From positions 1,426,001 through 1,490,000 of the forward strand of contig JAGMVK010000014.1 in NCBI GenBank assembly GCA_020747065.1: a stretch of DNA of 64,000 nucleotides, read 5' to 3'. Below the pieces are notes generated by a model. It had not been told where the DNA came from, ran no database searches, and was given only the letters and a program-made list of their open reading frames with translations. Shown here one piece after another: positions 22,901 to 37,600 of the stretch; the stretch's first letter is position 1; each line of letters opens with the position of its first letter. Origin of the DNA: Cadophora sp. MPI-SDFR-AT-0126. Lineage: Eukaryota > Ascomycota > Leotiomycetes > Helotiales > Ploettnerulaceae. A program made the position numbers and the translations under genes.

Positions 22901-25640
22901 TCTAATATCTATAAGATCTAGGTACCACGACTTAATTAAATTATTATCACGCGAAACATTCACTTTAATAAAGAGAGCTTTTACATCTCTAAAGAAGAGG
23001 AGGTAGAGATCTCTATAAAAGAAGCTCAATCTCTTACAGAGCTTCTATAAGATAAAGAAGTAATTAGATATATCTCTGGCTTTATGGGAGGCGTTTCAGA
23101 GGATATACTAAATAAGCGTGTAGTTACTTCAGATAAAGGGATTCTACTTAATCTAAGGGAAGAGCAGACGTAAGAAGCTTGACTTGAAATTATCGCTAAT
23201 AAGAGTCAGAACTCGGGAGTGAAAGATTATACCGGAAATTCAAGCACTATAATTAGACTTCTAACTCTAGGAACTACGCCTGAACTAGAAAGTGTACCTA
23301 GCTAGAGTAGTAAGTAGTTATTATAGAGCGTATTAAATCCAGGACCTACGTTAAGTATAGCGCAAGGTTTAGTAGAAGTAGACCGGAGGGAATATAAGTA
23401 AGTCCTAGATTTAGTAATAAGCATATAGTAAGACTAAGCGCGGAGTCTACCTCGTTCTTTAATAATCGAGGTTCGAATTCCGATTAGGCCTCCTTTAATA
23501 GTAACTACAGGACTAGGATCAGTACTAGTACTATTAAGAGCTCTAAGTAAGCGTTAAGATATTAGAATAACAGACGCACTTAGAGTAATAAGAGTAATAA
23601 CACGCTTATAGACGTTAAACTTAATAGGTGATCTACTAAGTGAACCGCCTAACTTAAACACTAAAGCTAAAAGCGCTGGAAGTAAGCGAGCGAGTAGAAG
23701 AGGGCGTAGAAAAGGGCATAGAAGAGGTAAACGTAGTAGAGTATTCACGACGCTTACTACTTTACTTCAGAAAGCGCAGAAGAGTTAACTAGATGTTAGT
23801 AGTGACTTAAAGCTCGGAGGTAATCCCTCCGAGAAAGCACATAGAAGTCTAGTAGATAAAGTAGATTAAATACTCGCTGTATTTATACCTAATTAGTATA
23901 TAATAGCAGAGGAGCAGGAGGAACTACAGAGGTCTACTTAGATAGTATATACAGTTATTATAGTAGCTACTTAAGGAAGTCGTCTAATACTAAGCGGGAA
24001 GATCCTACTTCCTAAAATTAAGGTTTAAGATCTACTACTAGAACTTAAGAGATAAAGTAATCTTAAGAATCACTTAATAAAGTAGTAGTTTATAGAGGAT
24101 ACGTATCTGGAAACAGGTAATATAGAAAAACAGAGATACTAGACACTAGAAGTATTTAACTCAGAACTTATAAGCTCGCTAGTTCCTTTAATATGGGTTT
24201 TTAAGTATAAGGTAAACAAGAATAGATATATTAGTAGATATTAATCACGTATTATTATACATAGTAATCTCTAAAGTGAAAGTATAATTATCTCAACTTA
24301 CATAAGTACTCTCTCCTTAAAGTCATTCTATATTACTATAGCGCTCGTAGTAAAGTTTAATCTAGAGATTAAGTGTTTTAATATAATTAACGCGTTTATT
24401 AATACGCTTAGAGATATAAATAGCGAAACTATATATTACTATTTTCCCCCTGGATTCTAAAAGCCTAGGTTTATATTACAGGTGGATCAAGCGCTCTATA
24501 GAATGAGAGACTCTCTATACTTATGGTATAAGTATATGAGTAAAACCTTAACGAACTTGGAACTCTCTCCATACTCGGAGGAGCCCTATATATTTATAGA
24601 CGCAGAGTATAAAATACTAGTCCTCTTTTACATAGACAATATTTAAGTGCTCTATTATCGAGATAATTAGAAGCTCAAAGAAAAGATCATTAGATAACTA
24701 AAGGAAGCATATAATATGCGCGATCTTAGAGATATTTAGCAGTTCTTGGGTATTAAGGTAGTTCGCGATAGAAAGCTTAAGACTATCTCCCTTATTTATA
24801 ACTAATATATCGAAAAGATCGCGTCTAAGTTTAAGTTAATAGATAGAAAGTACCTAAGTATACCGCTTCTACTTATTAATCTTCAGAAGAATTAAAGATA
24901 AGCTACTAAGAAGCAGATTAAGGCGTACTAGGAGCGTATAAGCTCGGTATTATACACTACGATTATTATAAGACTAGATATAGTATTCGCCACTGCAGTA
25001 CTCTCGAGATTTGCAACGAATCTAAGCGCTAAGCACTTCACTACTATATATTGGCTAGTCCGTTACCTATATAGAACACGCTTTCTAGGCATTATGTATA
25101 GTAGAAAGCATAGGAGATCCTTAGTATACGCGTCTAACGCGTCTTTTGCTAATAATACTGAATTAAGATAATTATCCCAAGGGTATATAATTATAATATT
25201 CAGTAGTCTAGTAATCTGGAAAGTAAGACTATAAGCTATAGTAATAACTTTAACTACTAAAGCCGAAACTCTATTATTAGAGCACACAAGTAAAGAAGTT
25301 ATAGCTCTATAAAGATTCTTTCAAGATCTAGCGTTAGATATTAGTAAGATTTAGGAGATCTTTTATAATAATCAGCAGATAATCAGACTTATTATAAGTG
25401 AAAACAAGAGAATCTTAATAAAGCTTCGCTATATAAATATTTAAAACATATAATTAAAGTAAGAGTATGCTTAAGGATTATTTAAGGTTATATATATTCT
25501 AATAGCTAATATGCCTACTAACAGGCTTACGAAGAATCTATCTCACTAGAAATTCGAGTACTTCAGAGCTCTTTTAAACTTTAAGGATTACAGATCTAAG
25601 GTAGAAGAGCTTTAATTATACTTATTTAAAAGTTATATTT
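20000..25640 (+). pseudogene. Copia gag-pol remnant
   Basis: Plus-strand readings contain the integrase core end LPKELRLKYTLVGIYLYNRCPN (split by RIP changes; about 22,590-22,660), matching the Copia pattern of LP..LW...Y..NR.P. Reverse transcriptase text at about 24,450-24,650 includes QVDQALYRMRDSLYLWYK and the catalytic block LFYIDN where YVDD is expected. An RNase H-like end, STKAETLLLEHTSKE (about 25,245), corresponds to the usual TSAEAEYIA. Dozens of TAG/TAA codons interrupt the frame, so no protein can be made. The region from about 20,000 to 21,100 is presumed gag from its position only. Confidence 0.8.
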
Positions 25641-25899
25641 GAAAAAGGAGTATATAAACTTTTCATTTATACTTCAAATAAAGAGGATTATTCTAGTAAA
25701 TACTCTAAAGATCTAAGGAAACTTAGCGAAGCTTAGCTGAAATCTAGTAAAGCTCAGCGAGAATTCCCTAAACTAACGTAAAGATCTAGTATAAAGCTTA
25801 ACGAAATCCTATAAACTAACGCAAAGATCTAAGTAAATCCTTCAAAAATCTTATAAACTATCTCATAATCTTACCGAATCCCACTTACTAGCTTATTAT

Positions 25900-27230
25900 T
25901 AATCTTATAATATCCGTAAAAGCTTATATAAGTTCCTTATGCTTTAGTCTACTTAATCTACTTCTATTATCCTTATTATTATCTTAGCGTTTTAGTAGCT
26001 TCTTCACTACCTATATAAGCTCCTCTATAAATATATCATTATTATTACTCCTATCTGAAAGCTTTAAATCGTCTAACGCAACGTAAAGCGCTATATAATA
26101 TTTCTTGATTTCCTACTTAAGAATTAGTAGTATAATCATAGAAATAGAATAAAGAACTTATAGAAGAAGACATGTTTTAATTAAGTGCATTAATTAAATA
26201 ACGAGCCAGAGATAAGATATAAGGTAGAGCAGGAGAGTAAGTATGGCTAGAAGCGTAGTTATAATAATAGCTACTAGTAGTAGTAATATTAGTGTAGTAG
26301 TAACTATAATCTCCCTTCCCAGATAAAGCAGATCACACGTACTTTAAGCATAGATTAGTAAACTCCTTTCTTATTCATATTATTAGTATATATTAAAATA
26401 AGTAATTATATTAAGTATAAAAAGAATAAGCGTGAACTTACCTTATTATCTTTTAACTAGAGATTTCGTACGCTTAGTAGCAGTCTTAGGAGTCGATTTA
26501 GCGAGCTTAAAGGGAATAGGATTAGTATTATAAGAGGTTTCTAGTATAGTAGTAGTGCGCTTCTTTCCAGCCTTACGCTTAAGTATGGGAGATAGATCTT
26601 CTTAGACTTAAAGATAATCAGATATACGCCTAGGAAGTAATAGTAAAGGGCGCGTATAAGTAGGAAGGGTAATAGTATTACTATTATTAGAGCCAGAAAA
26701 ATTAGTGAAATCACTATTATTATCCTAGATAAAAGGATTATTATTATTATTATCGGAGTACTTATTCTCACTAGACTACTTATTCTAGCTAGAAGACTTA
26801 TTCTAAGTGAAAGACTCATTCTAGCTGGATAGTACTACACTAGAACACTCGGGGCTGGTAGAAATCTAATTAACTGATCTAATATCAGATCTACTAGTAG
26901 ATTATATATCAGAGGTATTATTATAAGAAGACAAAGATCTAGTGATAAGCTTAAGCTCGCTCTCATCTTTATTATTATCCTAAGTATATATTAGTATATA
27001 AGCTTTAAATAATTATAACTAAAGATAAATATAAGTATTTAAAAAAGAAATGAACTTACCTAGACTACTTTACGAGCCTAACTTACATTACCTAAATTAG
27101 TAACCTACTCTCTTATGCGACGCGTAAGTTCAGTAACTCTACGATTGCGATTAATAGGAGATCGTGAAGGAGTTTTAGGAGATATCTTAGAGTAGTTTAA
27201 GGCTATAGTGATCTTTCTATATAAATTCAA
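25900..27230 (-). pseudogene. Antisense accessory coding relic inside the Copia element
   Basis: Between pol and the right LTR, the minus strand carries protein-like text: a Ser/Asn-rich acidic part (DNNKDESELKLITRSLSS) and a Lys-rich tail (ILKRKAGKKRTTTILETS, then FKLAKSTPKTATKRTK) ending near 26,452. Intron-like signals (GTAAGTTCATTTC at about 27,045 and GTAAGTTCACGC at about 26,440) break the segments. Further downstream on the same strand another piece reads LDDLKLSDRSNNNDIFIEELI (about 26,070). It is damaged by RIP-type stops. The family is unknown; the basic tail suggests a nucleic-acid-binding or nuclear protein. Confidence 0.45.
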
Positions 27231-27916
27231 AGAAGAAAAACAAGAGGAAAGGTACAGGATATAAAGAGCTACGTAGTATATTAAAAGCTTAAAGGTTTAG
27301 AAGTATGGAAAAATTTAGGGTTAATATACCCTAAGAAAGTATATAATTACCTAAGGAATACGTAATCACCTACTAATATACAGCTAATTAGAGCGCGCCA
27401 TTATGCGCTGTTTACTGATTCACTTCCGACTTTCAGCGTACCTTCCCAAAAGATCACTGATTCACTTCGCCTCTACTAATTAATACTCGTCTTAATTCAG
27501 CCACTTACATTTAATAACTACAGAGCCTCACTTAAATTTAACAATAACTACTTATTTACACGCTTCTTAATTCATATACAATTATAAACTAGATCACTTT
27601 ATACGATCTTTAGAATTAAATCCTTTATTATTCTTTTATTTATATTCTCTAATTAGATTATTCCACGTGTATATTCGCAATATAAGGACGCGTTATACAC
27701 TAGACTTATATAATCTTTATTTACTTATTTAATTATAATATATTCATTTATACTTCCCTTTATAACCTAGGCATATATATTGCAAACGTATATTTATGAT
27801 CGTTGTGCTTATCTAGGGGGTATATATATATATAGAGTACTCGCCACTTTAGACTTAATCTTTATTCATGTAAATCTAATAGTAAGACTCTTAGACTCAA
27901 GCTTACTATAAGGGTG

Positions 27917-28111
27917 TATCGAACGCGCTCTATCAGAAGTTATATCTAGTCTAGTGTATACTTAGTAAGTATACTATGTATATATAATATACTCTTAGGC
28001 CCTCCCTTAAGGAGGTAACGCTCTTTTAAATATATCTTTTTATACCACACTTTTACCCTAATCAGGAGATCTCGTCTCTTTAACTCAGCCTGCTCGCACC
28101 ACTGCACGACA
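27917..28111 (+). repeat. Right LTR of Copia element
   Basis: It is a copy of 19670-19863 followed directly by the TTACT target duplication. It retains the CGACA end that is mutated to CGATA in the left copy. Confidence 0.88.
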
Positions 28112-28349
28112 TTACTACTATAAAGTTATATTTCCTAATCTTATATATCTATTTATTCTTTATATCTAGGTATAATATATATCTATACTTATAGACTTAG
28201 GACTTACTTACTTTATTATTTATCCTTACTATATCTCTATATCCGAGCTTATCTAATAAGCTTATCTTAACTATCTATATATTAGTATAGTTCTTTTTTA
28301 AGTGCCTTTTAGTACTACTCGTGCTACTAAGCCTCTTTTTATATATTAT

Positions 28350-28625
28350 TGTGGAGAGAAGAACCCCAATCCCCTACACGATAAGAGGGTAGTAAATGCA
28401 AGGTACATAAGGTATAAGGTTCAAGAAATAATAGATAGATGAAATTAAAAGATATTATATATCTAAAGAGTACGAATTATTAATTAGAGAGAGAAGTGTA
28501 AATCCTATTAGAAGGAAAAGTACTATTATTAATAATAAGGTCTCTTAGAGGAGGTCTTAACTTAAGTATAATACGGAGTATATAAGTTAGGTGACAGAAG
28601 TTTACTAAGGCCGATCCTTATTACA
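28350..28625 (-). repeat. LTR of Gypsy element (3' LTR in element orientation)
   Basis: It is colinear with 40036-40311. It starts TGTGGAGAG and ends in TTATTACA, RIP-changed from the CCACCACA retained in the other copy. Confidence 0.88.
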
Positions 28626-28639
28626 TGTGTCCCCCCCTT

Positions 28640-31600
28640 TAAAAACTTATTCCCGAGTATTATAGTAAACGAATATAGTAGAGCTAGGCTATTTCTAAAA
28701 GTATTAAATCTCTAGAGGTAAAAGTAGAGGTCTATAGTATAGAAGTGATATTAAAGTTATATAAGGCTTGAATTATTATTAGTCTTAGTAAAATCGTAAA
28801 TAAAGGTTTACTTAGCTTACTTCTATAAGATTATTTCTTACTATAATACCTTTATCTTCTCCCTTAACTTTTATAACTATAATACCTTCACTACTTCCTT
28901 CCTTCTCTCTACTTAATAAGCTCTATAACTCTTTTTAAAGCTACGTAGGAAGCTTCTTTATTCTTCCTTACTACTATACGTATTCCTCTAGTAATGAAGA
29001 CTAAGTTATAGCTGCTTTTCCCCTCTAAGAGCTTACTTCTAAGAGTAAATAACCTTTAAGGAGGTTATAAGAGTAGCGCTACTCTCTTTCTAACTAAGGT
29101 AAGTATAGAGCTTCATTACTTTTCTATTCTAATCTCTCTCCTTCTAATCTTATAACCTTAAGATTAAGCTTAAGATTAAGACTAATAATCTCTAGTACTT
29201 AATTTAAGTTAAGTAACTCTAAGCTCTTTAACTTTTATTAACTATACCTCTCTTTCTTTATATAGCTCTCGCACGCCTAAATCTTATACCGGAGCCTTAA
29301 CTTATAAGCTTTAGAACGTAGATCTTTAAGTTAGAGACGCTATTTTCTTTAATTAAACTAAGTTAATCTCTTTACCTTTATTTCCCTTCTATTAATTACT
29401 TTGCGTATAGACCAGATCTCTATATTAACTTATACTAATTTTCTATAAAGGTCTCTACCTCTTTAATAAGCTTAGTAATATTAGAGCTTCTCTAAGTAAG
29501 GTTTCCTTCCTTTATATTATATCTTTAGCTATACTATTACTTTTCTAAGCTTAGATCTTAACTATCTTACCTTATAATAGTCTCTTACTCCGCTATAATA
29601 AATATCTCTTAAGGAAGGAGCTCTCTAAGTTACTTAGTAAGTCTCTATCCTCTCTTCTTCCTAAAATACGTTAATTCTAGTAATATCTTTATAGATTCTG
29701 CTATACGACCTTTAATCTAAAGCACTTAAGTATACGGCTACTAATCTTACCTTATATAACTAAGTTCTCTCTCCTAACTCCTTTACTCTTTACTCCCTTA
29801 CTAAGTTAATATTACTACTAACCTCCTAGTACTAGTAATTAGGATGTATTTAACTCAGTGACTCCCCTTCTATACTTAGTAATAGTCTCTTGCCTTACTA
29901 TTACAAATATATACTTTAAGTGTATATATACTTATAGAATTAGAGGTCTAGGTAGTTAGTAGAAAGGCTAATATATTAGAGAAGGCGAGGACTATTAAAT
30001 TCTTACTAAGGTAATAGGAGTTACTAAGGCTATCTTTACTATTAAGTGTCTTCTCTTAGTTCTAAGGCTTTCTTACTAGGATATAAGACTTATTAAGTTA
30101 CTAGAGGAGTTTACTAATATCTTAAAGAGTAAGGACTATTATAAAGACTTAAGAGTAATAGAGGTTACTTTTATTTCTGAATACTATTAAGGCTTTTCTT
30201 TAATTAATATTTAGCTATAGTGATTTCTGTCTGATATAAAGGCTATCTGCTATAAAGGGTATCCGCTAAAAATAAGCCTAACTCTTCTATCTTTAAAGTA
30301 TAAGTATAGTATACTAAAGGGTGATAACTATTATAAGTTTATTTACTTTTTAGTTTAGTAATAGTCTTAGGTATATCCGATAGTTCTTAGAAGATATATA
30401 GGTCTATTACTAACTTTATTATCTTAAGGACTAGCTAATTAGAGCTTTTAACTTAGGTTACTTACTTTAGTAGAAGCACTTTAAGTATATTATATAAGCT
30501 TACGGATTCTGACTTTATTATATTATATCTGCACTCTTTATATTAATACTCTTACTAGTACTTAAGCTATAGTAAACCTTATAAATTATATTCTTTCTAT
30601 TTACTCCTCTTTAAGAAAGTGAAGATAATATAGATAAGGGCCTAGACTTAGTAAGTGTAACTAAGGTTAAGCTAATCTAGAGGTAGACTAATACTTCTTC
30701 CTCTAGTGAAGTTACTTTATTAAAGGCTGTTAACTAATAGTATATTTAGGCCTTTAATATATAGGGAACTCTAACTCTTAGGTAATTCTAAGGCGCAGAG
30801 ATATTAGCTTTATAAGGATAGACTAAAGAGCTTCTGTCTTTAATAAGACCTTAATTAGTAAGTACTATATCTCTTTAGAAGCTATAGTAATAACTTAACT
30901 AGTAAGAAACTACTAGAATAGTAGATAGCGTAAGTAGTCTTAGGTCTAAGGTAACTAAAATCTCTCTAGTTCTATATATACTTTATAAGGGAAAAGGTTC
31001 TATAAGGCTAGTAGAACTAGGGTTTTTATTACCTTTCACTAGTAGATTTCCTCCTTTAAGTTACTTCTAATAATAGATTAAAGATCTTTATTACTAAGTA
31101 AAGCTTTTCTATTATTAGTACTATTAGTATTAGTAATATTTACCTTAAGGGATATCTTTTATTTATAGTCTTAGGGAAATTCTTTATTTTTACTAACTAT
31201 TCTCCTAAGGATTTCTATAGATAAGGGATTTAGTAAGTTATCTTAGGGAAGCGGTACTTAAACAGGGGGTACTTTATATTAACCTTTACGTATAAGGGAC
31301 AGACCTTTTACTACTTACTTCTAAAGTATATACTTAAAGCTATTATAGTCAGTTATTAGGATATATAAATTAGGCTTATCTTACCTTCCTATTTAATAAG
31401 TAACTTATTATTAACTCCGTGGAAGGTACTAGTGATAATAAAGAGCTCCATAGTTTATATTATATACTTAAGGGAGTTATTAGCGCTAACATAAGTAACG
31501 TTTAGCCTTATATTAAATAATTACTTCGTAGAGCTAGATTATACTCTGATATTTTAAGGGCGTTTAAGCTCTACCTCTTACTAGCTTTTTGTATCTTAGT

Positions 31601-34600
31601 AGTTTATACGCTCTCTAGGTACTTATAAGTAGTACTATAGAAAATTAAAGCTGCCCTAAATAGTGCTAGCGAAGATAAGTACTAGTAGTACTAACGGTTA
31701 TTTTCTTATTTTAAAGAGTTAGCGTCCTTACTATTAGAGGTACTATTCTGAAGTTAACTACGCTAAGACTACCCTATATTAGTCTTATTAGCTCTATAAG
31801 ATCTCTGGAATTCTGATAATAATTCTATTATTTCGTCTGATTTAAATAGTAGGTGTATTAGAAGTGTTTATACTAGAATTACTGTTATTATTACTGAAGT
31901 ATTATTAGCGGGGGTTTTCTAGGCCTGATTTAGTACTAACTTCTCTCTCTTAGTTACTAAGGTAAGTAATAGATTTAGTATCTTTAGCGCTATAAATAAA
32001 CTTCTTTTATATATAAAATAGTTTTAGTATACTTCTAGTGAAAGTTAATTAGAGCTAAGGGCTATTAGGTCTTAGCTCTTTGAGCTTATAGTAACTCTTT
32101 TTAGTATTAGCTTATACTATCTTATACGGCCTTAACTACTAGAAATCTAAAGCTCTTTGTATTAACTTATTAATTTCTCTTACTAAATTATATTAAAGGA
32201 CTATATCTTTAACTTAAAATAGTCTCTATCGAATATTATACTTATTATTAAAAGTATCTCGACCCTTTTATCTACGGTAGCTTTTATGTAGTATTACTTT
32301 ATTAATATTTTCTTACTGTATTTAAAACTGAATCGCTCTAAGTTATAATAACTTTAATTAATTAGTAATTTTTTTTGTAAATAAAGTTCTCTAGGTAGAG
32401 TATTATATTTCTATAGGAAGGATAGGTTCTCTATTATAAACTATATAGAAGGGTGTAAAGCTTATAAGTTTATGTACTATTATTTGATCTATAAATAATA
32501 CTACTAGAAGATTTTTAATCTACTAATTTCCTATTTTAGAGAGAGTATGTTTAATTAGTCTATAGTCTTATTTAATTATACTATTTACTCTTAGGTTATA
32601 GGCTAATACTTATATACGCTATATCTCTATTTTATTTAGGAACTAAATTACTTCTCCTATATTCTCTTTACCTCTATTAACTACTAATCTCTAGAATAAG
32701 CTATAGTAGTAAATAATATCTTCCTAAATAAAAGTAGCTATAGCTACTGCTATCTTATATATAAGAGCCTATACCTTAACTTAATTACTTATATTATTCT
32801 TAGTAATAACTAAATATTACTTTCCTTATTATTTAGTTATATAAGTGATATCTAGGGCTTACTTCTTTATTAAACTATTAAAAGCTATAAGGAAAAGAAG
32901 TTCTTTTTACTATCTTAGTAATCTTAATTAGTATTCTAAGTAAGTTTAAACGAAATTCATAGTATCTTTATAGTATCCCTTCTAAAAGTAGTGTATAAAA
33001 ATATAGTAATAAGTACTTTCCATTTCTTTATAACTAGAGTTATTATAATAACTTCGAAGAATCTGTACTTTATCTCAATTAGTATTAGCTATAAGCCTAA
33101 TAAGGGCTCCTTTTATTAATAGTTTTTAGATTTTTCGGCTATATACTCTAAAATTTAGAGCTTCTTTCTTAAAGGCATGAAAAGTCTTTTAATCTATTCC
33201 TTTTAGGGTTCTAAGTATTATTAAGTATAAGGTAATTTATATAAAGTAGTTAAAGTACTTAGAAGAAGAAACCGGGAACTCGTATTTAGTATTTAATTTT
33301 ATATCAGAAGTATTACTAGAGTTTTCTGTAAGCTCTTTACTTTCTCTAAGCTATTATACTTATACTCTTATATCTTGAAAGATAGTATTCTATCTTATTA
33401 ATTCCGGGTCTATTTTAATTATCTTCTCTACCTAGTTAGGCTTTATAAGATAAATCTTATAAGCTCTAAGCTCTAAAAGAATCTAATCTTTATTATTATT
33501 AGAGGTATTATTATTATAATTCGTGTTATTTGAGTATCTAGGCCTCCTAGAAAGAGTATCTATAGTAGTATATATAAGGCCTTTAATATACTGAACTTCG
33601 AAATTAAAGAGCCTTATCTAAGTGAGCTATCTTATAAGTATAGCTCTAGGGTAATTATTAATAGCGCTATTAAGTTATACTACTAGGGTATTAGTATCTA
33701 TATCCAGAATAAAGTGTACTCCTATAAGCTAAATCTTCAGCTTCTTTAGAATATAAAGTACTCCTTTATACTCTCTCTTTATAGTATTATAATTACGTTT
33801 AGCCTTATTCTAGTATCTACTCTTATACTATATAGGACGTACTTATCTACTATTAAGGTCTCTCTAGCTTAGGTAACCTCCTTAGCTAAATCCACTAGAA
33901 TTGATTACTATCACTATTTCCCTAGTATCCTTACTATAATCGACCTTATAAAGTACTAGAGCTATATAAAGAGCGTTTTAAAGTCTCTTTATTACTTTTC
34001 TAGTAAGCCCTTTAAGTTTAAATAAAAAGGAGACTCCTTTTCTTAAGAGGTTATAGAAAAATTTAGTAATATATCGAAAGTCTTTAATTTAAATCTAAAA
34101 GTAAATAATAAAGCTAAGAAATCCTTTAACTTTAAAGATATTTTTCAGTTCCTTCTAATTCTATATCTTAATAAGGTATACTACTAAGGGCTCTCTACCC
34201 TTTAAATTATAAGCGTAACTTATAATATCTAATCCATTAAGGTAAAACTGAGATTTAGCTCCAATAATCGCTTTAGCTCTCTTGAGTCTTTTTAGAGTCT
34301 TATTAAGGTTAATAATATACTCTAATATAAATTAGCGAATCCCTGGAGAAGTATTAATAGTAGCTTAATTATAGTCCGTATATAGGCCTTTAATACCTAT
34401 ATTATCAAGGAATAATATAGTAATAGTTAGTATAATATCCTTCAAGATTCTTAATATTATCTATATAAATTAAGCGATTGAATTAGTATGCTCTTAAGGT
34501 AAAGTAATATTTCTAACTAGCCCTATATATAGTATATAGAACGCTATTATATCTTAACTTAATTAGTAGAGTATTTATTAATCGTAACTGGAATAAAGAT

Positions 34601-37600
34601 TAATAAGACTAGTTATTTAATAACCGGTAAACTCTTTAGAGAACTTATTTACTGAAGGAGGTAGGTTTATATCCTATTGAGTTACTGCGTTTAGTATAGT
34701 TATTAAGTTAATAAGCTTATATCTCCCGGGCTCTTTTTTCTTAATTAGGAACTAAGTATTTTAATAGGGTCCTTTTAAGAGTTCGAATACTCCCTTATCT
34801 AATCGCTATTATACTATCTTTATAACTTCAGGTACTAGTGCTCTCAGTAAGGGGAAATTTAGTACCTGCTATACCTTATGAGGTATTATTTTAATAATTA
34901 CTGAAGGGGAAACGTCTTTATAGAACCTTTTATATTTAGGCTATTTAAATACTATAGCTCCTTCTCTATTTAGTATTATTTTATTAAAAAGAGCTATCTT
35001 CTCTAGCTATAGTAAGTTATTAATATTAAGTCTTAATAACTTTTCCGGAGTAAGTCTAGAATCCCGAGGTAGGCTTAAAAACTAAGGTAGTAGAAAGTAC
35101 TGAAATTTCCTATATTAGACTTATTACGTATCTCTCTCTCTTAATCTTTAGTACTAATCTTCTCTTCTATTAAAGATATTCCTTATTAGATCCGCTTTAT
35201 TAATTAGCTGAACTTTTTTTACTTTTATCTTATATATTATATTAACTTAAGCTAAATATACTTATAAAGGCCTTCTATAATAAGGGTACTTAATATTAAG
35301 TTTTCTATAATTCATAGTAAATAAAAATATCGAATCAGGGTTAATAACTAAAAAAGGGTCTAATAGAGCTTCCTTAATAATACTTTTTAGTATGAAATTT
35401 TAAAGAGTAAATTCCGGAATATAAAACTCCTTCTTAAGGAACTTAATAATTACTATAAGCTCTATTTCAGCTATAAGAGGTAAATTAATACTTAGCTCGG
35501 AGGAGTTAAGGTTAGAGGTAGAAGTCTAAGTATTATCTCCCCCTTTAAAAAGCTTACTTTTAAGTGTAGGAAAATTAAATTAAGAGTATTCTATTATTCC
35601 AACTACTAAGCTCTCTTTATAGTTAGCTATTTGTTTTCTAAAAACTTATCTTAAGTATTATACTTAGTATCTTCATCTTAGTAGACTATTTTAATAGTAT
35701 ATTACTTTTTCAAGGTTTTAGCGTCTTTAGCTTCTTCCGTAGTATTATTTATTTTAATAGTAGTAATAAGATAAGAGCAAGAGTCTTATAAGTTGGCGAG
35801 TACTTTCCCACTATCGTAGTTAGAAGGGTATTAAAATATTAACCTAGATTTACAGAAGAATAGAAATCCTAAGATAATTTTAATACTAGGAGTATTTATA
35901 ATATAGAACCTCGTGTAAATAACACAATTTCCGACTACTATAGGAATATTATTAGTGAACCTAAGGAATTAAGACTAAGTTCCAGTGATAGTTTTCAGGG
36001 CTATATTATAGTTATTAGTAATAGCTAGCTCGAGCTTCACTATCGCTTCTAGTATTATATAACTAATTTCAGCTCTAGTGTCTAAGGTAATACGAATATT
36101 ACTAATTATTATATATCTAGGTATAGTAACTACTAGTTTACGTGTTAGAGAGTAGTAAGACTAAGTACTATCTAAGCTAGTTTTAATAAGATTAATACTA
36201 AATACCTTCCCATAATAGATACTTACTGAAGCGCTATTAGCGCTAGCCTTATAAGTACTTTATTAGTATTATAAGAAGAGTTACTAAAGGTTAGTAAGAA
36301 AAGTAAGTAGAGGTAGTTCAAGAAAAGGAATAGAACTAATTAATAAGAGTAAAATAGAGCGTAAAACAAGAAACTTAATAGATTAGGTAATTTAGGCCTA
36401 CTAACTTTATTAGTAAGTTTTAAGCTTTTAAATATAAAGGTACTACTTTAGGCCGCTCTCTATAGTCCTTCGTTCCTTTTCTAAAAGTAGTACTTATTAA
36501 TAGCTCTCTATCTCTAGGGTAAGCTTATTATAAGGAGATATTTTCTAAAACAGAACTTCTTCCTCTAAGTTATAATTCTATAACTTAGTATTCCCTTCCT
36601 TATACTTATTAATATTTATAAGAAGTAATTATAGTATAGGTCTTTATTAAAGAATATTATTTGAGTTAATTAACACCTCTAGTAACTATACTTTAGCTTC
36701 CTTTACCTATTATGCTTTTCTATACCTTTATATTAATTAATTAATAGTTCCGGTAAAAGGATTTATTACCTTAAGAGAGTTAATTAGTACTATTAACTCT
36801 CCTAGAGTAAGATTTTCGGGGATCTCTTTTAGGTTTAATAGCTTATCTAGTATATTCTCGTGCTTATAACTATTCCGAAATAATACTTTATATATACAGG
36901 GGTTCTTTGAACTTACCTTATATAAGTTATATTTTAGAATTACTAAAGGAAGGGTTTAAGTAAGTCTTAATTCTTTTACTATTTTACGAATAGAGACTAA
37001 TAGTATAGAAGGTTTTATAGTAAAGGAAGGTTTATTAAGACTAATCTTTTTAGTATTCTATTTAAGGATCTTAGTAAGTGTTTTATAAGATTCCTTAGGG
37101 TTATTAATATCTATAGTGCCTAAAAAGCGAGTATTTCCTTAGCTTTAGTAAACTATACTCCTTTAGTGATTTCTTCAGGGAATTTCGGTTATTTATAAAT
37201 AATATATACTTTAATTTAATCCTAGAGTTTAGCTTCTATATTATAAGGTTATTTCCGTAAAGCTGTAAAGCGAGCTCTAGTTTCTACTAGCTATACTTAG
37301 AATTCCTTAGTATCTGAGTCTCCCTTAGTATATATATAGAGGCTTTAAATTCTTACTAGGGTATCTCTACTATAAACTTAGGTAAGGATATCTAAGGTAT
37401 TAACTAGTCCTAAGTTAAGTTCAATTTCCAAGTTATCTATAGAGTTATCGTAAGTCGGCTCTTGCACTAGTACGGCCTATACTTATAAATCGAGAAAATC
37501 CTTTTCCGCTTAAGCTCTTTTTACTAGATTAGGACTATATATAATATTAAGTACTTTCTTTAGTACCTCTTATCTCCGGGGAATATCGCTATTAAGGAAT

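Larger units (their letters stand above)
19670..28111 (+). mobile_element. Ty1/Copia LTR retrotransposon, RIP-inactivated, 8.4 kb
   Basis: Two LTRs of about 194 bp flank an internal region with Copia-order pol (integrase before reverse transcriptase) on the plus strand. The 5-bp TTACT at 19665-19669 and 28112-28116 is the target duplication. LTR ends read TATCG...CGATA in the left copy and TATCG...CGACA in the right copy, consistent with an original TGTCG...CGACA. At 8.4 kb it is longer than the usual 5-6 kb for Copia; about 2.3 kb lies between the end of pol and the right LTR. All frames are broken by RIP-type stops. Confidence 0.88.

Noticed and set aside
23554..25287. Minus-strand open frames inside the Copia pol
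   Set aside because: Short accidental frames opposite recognisable plus-strand pol text.
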